Below, one piece after another: positions 22,991 to 39,074 of a DNA stretch of 64,000 nt (its first letter is position 1; every line of letters begins with the position of its first letter). Source of the stretch: Lineus longissimus. Taxonomy: Eukaryota > Nemertea > Pilidiophora > Heteronemertea > Lineidae. The DNA lies in the NCBI RefSeq assembly GCF_910592395.1, contig NC_088314.1, forward strand, positions 9,548,001-9,612,000. The letters run 5' to 3'. Made by a program: the position numbers and the translations under genes. Below the pieces are notes generated by a model that was not told the origin of the DNA, did no database searches, and worked only from the letters and a program-made list of their open reading frames with translations.

Positions 22991-25803
22991 CGTGGACCTT
23001 AACACTTCAAAAGTAGGTCAATTTTTAACAACAGGTAGTCTGTGATGTTAATACCAGCAATAGAAATGTAATTGTTCTAGCTAGAAGCATTTCATGATAC
23101 ATAGCCAAAATAGGTTTTCAAAAAGCGCCATCTATGTGGCTGAGTATAGATAAGTTGAAAATCATCGAAACTGCAGTATGTTGCAAACAAACTATAAAAA
23201 CATGAAATGCCTTATAGCCTCTCCCTTGAAGCTTTCACGTGAATTGTACGCTGTGGTGCCTGCAGAGAAAGGCATCATGGGAAAAATGTCTGTATTCATT
23301 CGATGAAGATCTATATAAATAACTAGTATTGGGCAATTCGCCTAACAGCAAATTGCAGACAATATCCCTGGTGAAAGTATTTTGTCATGTTGAGAAATTA
23401 GGTTTGCACCAGGATATAACCAGATAAATCAGAGGCAAATAACCCTGAATAACCAGCTGAATTAGGTTGTGACAGTAGGTGCATCATAAATACTAGAATT
23501 AGCGATGGTTCTGGGACTGCAACAACTCAGCATATGGATGGTCAGAATCCAGCAGACAACAAGCAAATGTAATCTGAATCTCAACATCTTTCGTATCTTT
23601 TGATGAGTTTTCTGGTCGAGTGAGGGAAACCAGTTGGCCATCTGATATGGCTGGTGGGGATGAAAGCTCCCAATGTTGGGACGACCAATAATACATTGCG
23701 TCTCCACAGTATTTATATTATAATACCTCCCTCCATGCACACATGGTTCTGCTGCCAATTTTTTCTTCAAATGATCTAGGTGTCAATCATGCACTTGTGG
23801 GTACTGGCACCACGTAGGTAACTTCGGATCTGATCTTAAGTGGCAGGTTTTTGGTGCTTTGTCCTGGTGCTCATTTTTAAGATGACAAAACACTATCACC
23901 AGGGATATGGTCTGCAATTGCTGTTAGGAAAGTCACAACCTGGGGACAAAAAATAAATGTGATTTAGACTTCGCATTCCTTTGAAGTGTAGGTTGCAACA
24001 TCCCAGGCCATTGATGCATGCATGGTCACAACATAGGGGCAACCGGGAATCATGGCAAGGATTTTTACAACCATTCTTTTGAGGTGTAGATTGTGATGTG
24101 AGGGAAGTGTCTTGATCTCTACATAAAATTCCTTCGACATGGTGCAACAAACCAGTCCAGTAGATATATACATGGTCATAGCATACGGCATCGAGACAAC
24201 CAGTATGCAAGGTTACGGCCAGGCCCAAGGGGTATGACCGATCAGCACTAAGAGTAAAAACGTAAAATGCAATAATATCTTTTTAAACTAACTGCCACAG
24301 TAGGTTTATTTATTCAGTCTTTTTGAAGTAAAAGTATTACAGTGAAAAGAACGAAATACGGCTGGAATATTATACTGGTTTGTCTTCGGACGGCAAATTC
24401 AGCACTGCACCGATGTCAAGGTTAAGACGGTTATACGACTTTGCCTCATCAGCTCCTCGTGGTCAAGGCTCCTATATCCGTGACTGATGCGGTCGCAGAA
24501 CAGAACAGATGCTGATCATCCCCGTCAGGCTGTAAAACAGAGCGAGGAAATATTTTAACTTCACCAGAAGTTTTATCATTCATTATTCAGACCAACAGAC
24601 ACTGACTACCTGCTAATAGTCTATGAATTTCATTGTCATAATTCAGAACAAACACTTATCACCTTTGCTGACAATATTTTCAGAAAGTGTGTACATTCGT
24701 GTGTTCATTTACACTGCACGTGTATACGTGCTTTACTGTACATTTCTACAGGAGTGAGCAGGATGTACAGAAAAACGATCTCCAAAACTGTTGCTTTCAG
24801 CACCCGCGACACGTTAAGCGAGGTTTTAGCAATTATTTTCAGTGAAGGTATATCTCATGTGTAGAGTCTGGGTGATTTTGAGACATTCTTAGGTGTTTAA
24901 GGCGCACAGTTTGATGAAACTTGCCCGAATTCGTAATTTTTTTGATGAATGTATATCCGCCATTGCGGGGATCTGGAAACTTTCGGATGACAAGTTTGCC
25001 TCAAAAGATGGACGTGCTCCCTATAATCACCCAAACTAACAGCGAATATATATTCTTAAGATCCTTTTCTTGACCTCTGATGAGTTAATTTTGTCTGATG
25101 CAGTGTTTCAACACAAATTTGAGGGCGATTGCAATCACGAAAAAATCACACTCACCCAGTCTAGAATGCGTAGACGAAATGTCTGTTGGCTCTTCCATGT
25201 AGCGGGTATCCTCCCACCTGTTCAGGTCGGACATATCAACGTTGAGCAACTTGCCTAATCGGTAAAAACGCGGGAGGCAGTGCTATTACCGGAACGGTTC
25301 AGAACCGGCGATTTTCATCAAAAATCACCCGAAAACTAAAAAAGTAAGCAACGGCTGCAAAAATAAAGTACACGTTGTTCGTTAGCAGGTTATGAAACGT
25401 AACCTAACCAAATTTCAGGTCGTTCCGTGCGGCAGTTTCGGAGATACGTGTCGAAAACCACATCCCTCGGGTCCTGGCGATCGGCTCAGTAAAAACAATA
25501 GACCATATCCACGGAGTTGTGGATATGGTCTAATTATTACGGACATTCCCGAGTGCTTAGCTTCGGTCTCGGGATCATATATGCGTGTATTTGACCCGTC
25601 AGCTACATATACACGCCAAGTTACGTTCGTGAGCCGACATGCTTCAAAACTACTGGAGCATGCCTTGGTATAATTCCTTTCACTCAAATTGTATTCTCGT
25701 CAATCTATTCGTAAGATATATGATACAAAAAAAAACTCAAGTAACGAATCACCTTTTCAAGGAAACCTTTATTTCGACGTACTGTTAGCGACCATCAGAT
25801 AAT

Positions 25804-30986
<5,183 letters not shown>

Positions 30987-32687
30987 TTTCGTCTTTTATA
31001 ATAAACCAGGCAAACTATCAAAATTGTATATATAAATGAAATATGCATGTGAGACAGATGGAAGGAATAAAGAATCAATATGTATAAACCTATTTGTTTA
31101 CAGTCCATGCCAATTCTGACAGATATGCTTCTTCCATCCCATCTCGGTTAATATTGACGATGAGACAAGACATGTGTAACACTTGATGAGCCCATCGGTA
31201 AAAAAATATGATATATCAAAAATTTATAGTTGTTATCGGAGGCATTTGTTTTTGACAGCAAGAACCTTAGCTTTCCCCAACACTTTCCAAGGGGAACACT
31301 TCCACCGGTTCTGTACAGTGATGTGTTTTTGTCGTCAGAGTCTCTCTGGCTTTTTGGCTAACCGTGGGGGATCAGGTCTATACCATACCGCAGTGTCCGT
31401 CGGCCGTCGTCGTCGTCGTCTGTATCCTGTGTAAAAACAGTGGCATGTTTCTTAACCGATAAGCTAAGGCTATGAACTTAAAACTTTGCAGATTACCTAT
31501 GGCATTGAATTTCGGTCCAATCTGATTCTCGACTTGAACACCAGGGGGCCAGAAATGAAAAGGTTAATAATGCCATAGCTTGCTTATTAAATAATTCCTT
31601 TCAATAATATTTTATGGTAGGTAACTGGAGTTACTACCTTGAAATATAACACTGTGTATTCTTTTCTTTATATTGTGTGTTCAGTGGATGCCTTTTCACT
31701 TGATGACTTCCAAACATCAGCATACACTTTTAAAAATGAAGGTTTTTGAGCTTTTAGAAAAAACTACATGGTTTTTCAGTCAAAACAAATATGCAGAGTT
31801 TTTCATTTCCCTGAAAAAAATCCGCACCGTATAAGGCTTTAAACCCTAAAAACATTTCAAAAGCTCAACACTTTTGTTTCTGATAGTGTAGGCCTGGCGT
31901 GCGACGCGACGAGTGGTCAATGCCATTCATTGCTCATGGTGTTGGAGAATGACTGATTGCCAGGGCGAAAAATACACCGATCAATCAAGATGCGTGAGAT
32001 TCAGTTCTTATTTGAACAACTGAAGCCAACATAGCTCATGCAGATGATAACACACGTCTAGTCGGAAATAAGAAAGGTCCTACCTTTGGTTTTGTGCTTT
32101 CATAAAGTATGTATATTGTTAGTTCAGAACTTTAAACCATAAATCAACCCAATTCGAAGGATCGTTTTGAAATAAAATGGATCAACAGCTGTTGTTAACC
32201 AGCCTGAAACATCAAAATCATCGGAACCAAGTTATCCACTCAAAAAGCTTAAAAAATCAAAAAGCATATACATGTATGAGCATTGTTTGTTAATTGTAGT
32301 CGCTTTATTCATTTATAACCAATAACCAATTGATCCAATCGAGAAACAATACATTATTCAATTAAGGTATTAATATCGAAAGCTAAAAAAATAATTGTAA
32401 ACTTGTGTAATATTCGTCAATAATTACCGGATAAGATCAGCCGACCTCAGAACAACACTGTATCAGTCAGTCACAATAAGGGAAAATACATCTTCATCAT
32501 TACCAGCACCTTTATCCAAAAAGCTCACACTGGGGTCGACGCAGATTCTGTAAAATCTGAAATCACTGAATTTCATGGATAATGGCACGGAAGCCTCTAC
32601 TGGCTCATGATTTAAGTTCAAAATAAATAAACTACCAACTGCTACTTTCGGCGGATCGATTCGCCCTAAATCTACGTAGAAAGTTAA
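30987..32687. other. Stretch between protease 5' end and vWA gene 3' end
   Basis: It should hold the protease promoter: on the minus strand a TATAAAAG lies only about 10 bases before the ATG and a TTTATATATAC about 40 bases before it. The 3' UTR of the vWA gene should also lie here, with an AATAAA on the minus strand near 32305. A second copy of dispersed repeat R1 is at 31900-32224, and a poorly defined repeat with GAGCTTTTAGAAAA/AAAAGCTC lies at 31720-31890. No coding exon is supported. Confidence 0.45.
31900..32224 (+). repeat. Dispersed repeat R1, copy 2
   Basis: This matches 22005-22286 in the same orientation over almost its full length, with a roughly 40-bp insertion after the first shared block. 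Shared blocks include GACGAGTGGTCAATGCCAT and GATCAACAGCTGTTGTTAAC (copy 1 GATTCAACAGCTGTTGTAAA). Confidence 0.75.
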
Positions 32688-35600
32688 CTACTCAAACGGC
32701 TTAATACGCATCTCCTTCCTTTCCGAAAAATAGATGGCTTCGGTCTTCGCCTGCAAGCGACAAATCGTGCGCTTAAGTTTCTTGACGTAGCTAAAGATCT
32801 CAGGAAAGTTGTGCACTTCGAAGACCTTGCTCTCGTCGCCTGATGTAAGAACGTCCAGCTCCTCATGGCCGCCGTAGTGGAGCCACTCTCCAACCCCTAT
32901 CGCGATGATTTCGATGAGCGGATGTTCGTTCATGAGTTTCTCGACCTTGAAACATTGAGAAGGACAATTTTATTGGACTATATCAGGGTATGTAAGAATG
33001 TTCGGATAATGGTAAGTTCCTGGCCTTCAGGTTGCGACGTTGTCATCACGAGTTCGATTTTGGATGAATAGTTTGAGACGAACACCGCGGAAGCTCTCTG
33101 CACAACACTCGTTGGTGAGTTTTCACAAGTCCTCGAAACGCCGACGCAAACACCTGTCCCATTGTTCGTTATCGTGATCAGTACCTCGAACAACGGGCTA
33201 TAGGCGCTGGCCTCGGCGTTTCGGGGGCTTTGCGAAAACTCCCTAATGACGGAAAACCTGTCACGTAAAGACAATTTGAGCGTAGGCTACATTACAAAAT
33301 AGTAAAAAATGTGTGACACTTTTATTTTGACACCCAATATAACTAACCTCAAAGGGTGTATCCTCCCTATCGTCAGCAACGCCATCAGTAATGACAATAA
33401 CAATCTTCGGTGTGTCCTTCCTTGACCCCCTCTCAGGAATGAGCACCTCCTCTCGTGTGACCTGTAGCGCTCTCGCCAGGTAGGTGGAGTAACCGGAGTA
33501 GGTGATGTTCTGAAAATAATGACTCAAATTCAGGCCCGTAACTAGCGCTTTGCTTTATGGGGAGTGGGATAAAGAAGGGTTGGGCAACATTTATTCAAAT
33601 CGGCCGAAAGCTGTATGAAAACACATCTAAAGTGACCATTCGATCAGGGGCGTAGCTAGCGGGAGGGGGGGGGGGGGCGAGACCCTTTCAGCAGTGTGTT
33701 AAAAAAGCTTTATTTCTAGGGATAGGAAGCTATCTAAGCTCATGTTATGATCTGACTTACTTGGACGGCGCCGATGACATCTTCCTTCGATTTGTAGTCA
33801 TCAAGGTAGAAGACTGGGTATGTATACCGCCTATCATCAGCCGAAAACACCACCGCGCTAACCTGGGTGTCATCCGAACCGATCTCCAAGTCGTCCAAGA
33901 TATTGGCGACGAACTCCTTCTGGCGAGTGAAGTTGACCTCTTTCATGCTGCCAGAACTGTCCATGACGAATACGATGTCCAAGTTAGAAGTGCAATCATC
34001 TGAAATGTTGACGGATTTTTATTAGATACATTGTTTATATTCATGTGTTTCGAACAATAATGGAAAGAGTAGTCTTCAGAGGAAATGGAGTTTTCCAAGT
34101 ATTCATTTATTTACTCCAAAGCTTCACGTTCATCATGTTCCAACAGGACGGTCTGTATATGGTCTTTTCTACATGCCACTACAACAATAATCACACTACA
34201 CCAAACTGCTTTCGAGGAGCACCGGTCGCCGCGGTTGCGGTCACGGAGTCCGTTCTCGACCACACTGCGCTGTTCGCGAGTGAACTCTAAAAATCAATTA
34301 GTAAAAATAGCTACTAGTATTTTGTTATCTGGTAGTTCCTACTGCACCGCCTATAAGAAAGTACATGTAGTTGTTTTAACCATCAAAATAGTAATTATTA
34401 ACTATTTCAATGGTTATTTTTTACTACTTTTTTTAGCTGGAAAATAACTAACTAATAGTTTCACTACTACATGTATTTCTACTAGTTTCACAATTGGTGC
34501 AATAAGAACTAACATATAAGTTGTTATTTACTGATGAATTTCAAGAGTGTGATAGAAAGAGAGAGATGCCCTCTGACGGTGTAGGTTTTCTCTCATGATT
34601 CAGTTTTCTCAATAGTGTGCATATTGTGTATAGAGCAAATAATGTCCCGCGTTGTGCTCTGTATTTGAAACAAACCTCGCAACGAATCGCCGCCTGGATC
34701 GCTACACATTTTCTTGTTGACCTTGTCTATCCAGTTGTAGTTAAAGTCACCCATCTCGTGGTAGTAACCTTCGTCCCCGATGGCCCTCAAGAGGTCGACA
34801 TTAATGGGCCAGGGCTCCGGGGCGAGGCCGATTGTGACAATGGTAACGCCCATTCCCCGGAGGAGTTCGGCCTCATCGTAAACCTGAAATTTGACGAGAA
34901 TAAGTTGAACATCGTCTCAATAAAGGATGCTCGTCCAAAACGCTGAAAGATGTAGACAGCAGAACACATTTTTGAATCTTGGCGATTGCGTTGCTTACCA
35001 TATTTTCGTCATCATCATAAGTCCAGCCGTCTGTCAGAATCACTGCTACCTTGTTCTTGACACCAGATCGAGCCCCCATTTCCTCTGTCAGCATTTCCGT
35101 CCGTAAGACGTTCATGGCAAGTCCGAGAAGCGTGGCCCGGTCGGAGAAAGGCACAATCTAAAAGGCAAGCGAGAAGGTGAGAAAGTCAACACAGGGGATG
35201 CAGTTTCCTAAAGGGAGACATTGGAGCGTCAAGCGCTGTTAGCCTATTGCACTCTTAGCAATAAAGGCTTTCGAGCTTTTAAGAAACCTTTTACGAAGTT
35301 TTGTCCATCACAAATAAGTACGCCGAAGAAGAAAATCTCTCGGAAGCTCAAAAATCATCATCAGTTAAAAACCTCTAACGGGTGCAAATTTGTGTTTGCC
35401 GAAAAGTGGTTTTCAAAAGCTCCCAAATATTCATTTCCAAGAGCGTATAGTTCTGTTTAGGCCCAGGTGACTCAATGGTTTACCTGGTGATGAAAATGTT
35501 CGTCGTACGAGCTTGTTCGTCGTAGAGCATGACCACTGCCGTTGTTATTTGAGATAATGGGGATGCTTGTCATTGACTTCGTCACAGCGCAAATTAATCA

Positions 35601-38286
35601 AGCCAATCTGATTTCTGCTGTAATCTTCCTGCAAATAGCGAGGCTAGGAGATTGGATGTTAGCCCAACTTACGAAATCATCCATAATGGCCGTAATCAAC
35701 TCAGCCTTGTTGTCGAACGTATTCATCGGGATGACAGTTCCGGTGTCTAACTCGTCGCTAAGCAACAGCACGCCAACTTGGACATCCTCAGGGCCGAGTT
35801 TAGGAATCTCCTGTATCGCCTTTTGCATGTGCTGTTTTATTTTCCGGAAGTTGTCATACGTCATGCTGTTGGTTGCATCAATAAGGAAGACCATGTCGAT
35901 CTTGCAGCCCTTTTTAAACCCTTCACCGCCAGGGGTGACAGGTTTGTCGCCGGAACCTGAAGATAAGGCGTCAATGAAGCGATTCTAGCACCACAATATC
36001 AGGTTGTACAAAACATTTTAAAGTCAATTATGATTGCGATGGTGTTAAGTAGAAAATATGGAAAATCAGAAGTAAATAAACTTTTAATACTAAACGATTT
36101 TTACTTGCTTTTTGGCGATGTTGATATGAATTATCGGCGACTCCGACTCAGCTTTGAGACTGAGAATTACAGTCATCAAGGAAACAAATCTTAATCTACA
36201 TGGATATTTCATGTTCTAATCTGGAAATATTGAAGTGGTATTCTAAGTCAGGAGCTGCCGCTCCCTACTGGGAATACAACTTCATTATTACTAGCTGATG
36301 TTCGGATATTTCTGTACAAGGAAATGCCAATCATAGTATGAAATTGGTTCAACTGAAAAAGTCTCGAGATGACACAAATTCAGACTCAAAGCTGGGTAAG
36401 GAGACGGAGTCGGAAATAGCCTAAAAACCTATCTTTGAACTAAATGGCACTGGTTAATTGGATCTACTATTCAGGATCTCATTCTACGATTATTGGATAT
36501 ATACAATTTAGTGATCGGATATGATTTACTTGCCTTTGTCTCCTAAATCTGAAAATCCCCCGTCGGGTTTTTCTGTTGGAATTCTTGGTCCAATGTCATC
36601 CCCGCTTCCATCTGTCGGATCTTTTTTTTCGTTACTACCGCCTTGGGATGGATCCGGTCCTGTATCGCCATCCCCACTGCCTTCTGACATATCAGTTTCT
36701 ATGTAATCACCATTGCCGTTCATTGGTCCTGAGTTGTCGCCATTTCCATCTGACGGATCTGGTCCTGTGTTATCACCACTACCATCTGACGGATCTGGCC
36801 CTGCGTTATCTCCACTGCTTTCTGGTGGATTTGGTCCTGTGTTATCTCCATTGCCATCTGACAGATCTGGTCCTGACTTGTCGCTTTTTCCATCTGATGG
36901 ATCTGTTGATGTGTTTTTGCCATTGCCATTTGGTGGATCTGGTCCTGAGTGGTCGCCATTTTCATCTGACGGATCTGGTCCTGTGTTATCTCCACTGATG
37001 TCTGGTGGATTTGGTCCTGTGTTAGTACCATTGGCGTCTGGTTGATCTGGACCTATATTGTTCCCAATTCCATCTGACGGATCTGGTGTCGTGTTATCTC
37101 CATTTCCATCAGACGTATCTGGTCCTGAGTTACCGCCATTGCCATTTGTTGGATTTGGTCCTGTGTTATCTCCATTGCCATTTGGTGGACTTGGTCCTGC
37201 GTTATCTCCATTGCCATTTGGTGGACTTGGTCCTGTGTTATCTCCATTGCCATTTGGTGGATCTGGTACTGTGTTATCGCCCTTTCCATCAGTCGGATCT
37301 GGTCCTGTGTTATTTCTATTGCCATCTGACGGATCTGGTACTGAATTGTCGCCATTGCTATCAGACGTATCTGGTCCTGTGTTATCTCCATTCCCATCTG
37401 GTGGACTTGGTCCTGTGTTATCTCCATTGCCATTTGGTGTGCTTGGTACGGTGTTATCTCCATTGCCATTTGGTGGATCTGGTCCTGTGTTATCGCCCTT
37501 TTCATCAGTTGGATCTTGTCCTGTGTTATCGCCATTGCCATTTAACGGGTTTGGCGTTGTGTTGTCGAATGACCAAGGATCAATCCATAGAGGAGATTCT
37601 GTTGTGTGAGCTGCATTTTTACTTAGCTCCCCTAGTGGTTTGGTAATACTTTCATATTTGTCATCTTTATTGTCAGCGGAATTTTCTGCTTTTGAAATAG
37701 TTTCATCTTGTTTAGCCGGGGTTACCTTTTCAGTGGGAGTTGGTTGGGAAGGAGTCGGTGGAAACCACCCTGGGCGGGGATCTATCCAAAGAGGAGGTTT
37801 TTTATGACTCCTACCTTTTTCGACCCACCACTCATCGGCTTGCTCTCGAAGCTCATCTGATTGTGGCCACGGGTCGTCACCTTGAGGGTGCTCCTCGGCC
37901 AAGTCGGTCTGCCATTCGTCTGCTTGCGGCCACGCGTCATCACCCTGGGAGCGCTCAACTGCCTTCCACTGCCATTCGTCGGCTTGCGGCGATCTATTCG
38001 CAATTTTCTGTTCCCGACGAACTTGCGTTCGCTGTGCTACGGCAGGCAGAAGCAACTCGTCTTCAAGCAGCATATCATCCGCCGCAATCTTTAGTTGTGC
38101 GCGCACACTGTTCTTCCTTCCATCCCTCACTCTTGGAGCATAGGCGTACTTTTGATCATAAGCCGGCTCCTTCTCTGGCCCACCTGGGAGCGGCAAGTCT
38201 CTAAGTGATAATTGTTTATTCTCTTTCATAGGCTTTGATGAAACCAGTCCCAAGCCTAACAGCAAAAGAATCATATAGGCGTTCAT
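32688..38286 (-). CDS. Secreted double von Willebrand A domain protein with NGDNTGPDP repeats
   Basis: Seven exons join in frame to 1020 aa: 38286-36534, 35956-35673, 35157-34999, 34883-34676, 33999-33761, 33509-33348, 32945-32688. The start is the Met at 38286, which opens a signal peptide (MNAYMILLLLGLGLVSS); an upstream in-frame Met would bury it. Exon 1 (584 aa) has charged tryptophan-rich repeats (WPQADEW, WPQSDEL), PLWIDP motifs and then 23 copies of a 12-residue unit (consensus DGNGDNTGPDPS, residues ~249-522). vWA1 begins near residue 605 with a divergent metal site (D611-A-T-N-S615) and has LTDGWTYDDDE. vWA2 begins near 809 with an intact DSSGS (815-819) and ITDGVADDRED. The exon 1 donor is best read as AAAG|GCAAGT, a GC-AG intron, the only choice that keeps phase. 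Such proteins usually bind matrix or ligands through metal; the asparagine/aspartate repeats could bind calcium or mineral, which is inference. Confidence 0.85.
33128..33237. mobile_element. MITE family M2, copy in vWA gene intron
   Basis: Left end CTCGAAACGCCGACGC and right end TCGGCGTTTCGGGGGCTTTG are inverted. An inner pair TTGTTCG/CGAACAA supports a foldback. The outer sequence TTCGCAAAGCCC (reverse complement of 33225-33236) recurs at 48943-48954, and a related end GGGGGCTTTACGAAAAAAAC is at 8321-8340. Confidence 0.55.
36721..37542 (-). repeat. Coding minisatellite: 36-bp unit, 23 copies
   Basis: The region encodes a 12-aa unit, consensus DGNGDNTGPDPS, 22 full times and once in part. 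The period is a multiple of three, so all copies stay in frame and the shifted and opposite frames also stay open; those other frames are shadows. Units vary mainly at positions 1-3 and 11-12, showing a mix of point change and unit exchange. It lies inside exon 1 of the vWA gene. Confidence 0.9.
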
Positions 38287-39074
38287 AACGAAAATAATCC
38301 AAGCGGCAAAATCGACGGAAAATATGAATGTCAACTCGACATCTGTACACGTTTCTGCGGAGTCCTCCCTCTGTACATCAATAATCCATAATATTGGGCT
38401 ATTTTTATGTCCACAGTGAACTTGTTTGGCCAAAAGGACAAGGATACACCTCGAACAAATGTATATGTTCGACTTGTAATAAGTTAATGAATAATGTGTT
38501 AGAAGGACTATGTGGATATGATATCATTATCAACACTTTCGTAATATGGATTAACGACGAAAGTTAAGACAACCGGGGAATGTCTAAAAGACAAATAAAA
38601 TTATCTTGCATTAGCTTACATAGAATTATCTGATAGTCATATGTTTATCTGATATGTTGTCTAAAAGTGTTAAAATGGAGAATACGTCCAGTGATCAGAG
38701 AACCTATTTTATAGCCAATATATCCAGTTCAGTTAGAGATATAGTCATACAGTTCCGCCTGAGGTTAATTACAACTAAATTATCGTGTTTATATATGGTG
38801 TCATTGACATTACAGGGTTTCTCTTCAACGAAAAAGATCACGCGAATTTTAGTTTGATATGCAGAACTTTTCAAAAAGCTTTCACCTGAACTTACAGGAA
38901 CTATCAGGCGACTGCCGGTATCGCAATAAGCTGACTTCGTTCGAAAACTAAACAATCTCATTCAGTGACGTCAACGCCTGCATCAATTTCTTCCAAACAA
39001 TTTGCATTGCTACTAAATCAATGATTCAGATGAAGGCAAGGTACAGTGCAAACTCATTCGCGACTTCACCAAGA
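38287..39074. promoter_or_regulatory. Divergent intergenic region between vWA and PAN-kringle genes
   Basis: The two ATG codons face away from each other with 788 bp between. The stretch is AT-rich and has no exon. It must contain the 5' UTRs and at least the proximal promoters of both genes, so a shared bidirectional promoter is possible. No clear TATA or named element was identified. Confidence 0.4.

Larger units (their letters stand above)
21123..25803. other. Intergenic stretch rich in repeats
   Basis: The part next to 21122 should hold the 5' UTR and promoter of the PGAP4-like gene. Further on are a dispersed repeat (22005-22286), an element with inverted ends and a 20-C run (22616-22990), and a weak tandem duplication around 23960-24200. 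A perfect 14-bp stem-loop lies at 25500-25533 (TAGACCATATCCAC and its complement). No coding exon is supported. A minus-strand frame at 23896-24228 is cysteine-rich but looks like translated repeat. Confidence 0.5.

Noticed and set aside
23896-24228. Cysteine-rich 110-codon minus-strand frame
   Set aside because: It covers a local tandem duplication, has no signal peptide or splice sites, and the cysteines show no regular spacing.
36521-37646. Several long plus-strand and shifted-frame open frames across the vWA gene first exon
   Set aside because: The 36-bp coding repeat keeps all frames open. The minus frame that continues into a signal peptide on one side and vWA exons on the other is the real one.
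38287-38433. Upstream in-frame Met giving a 49-residue N-terminal extension of the vWA protein
   Set aside because: The extension would place the clear signal peptide internally; the Met at 38286 is the better start.
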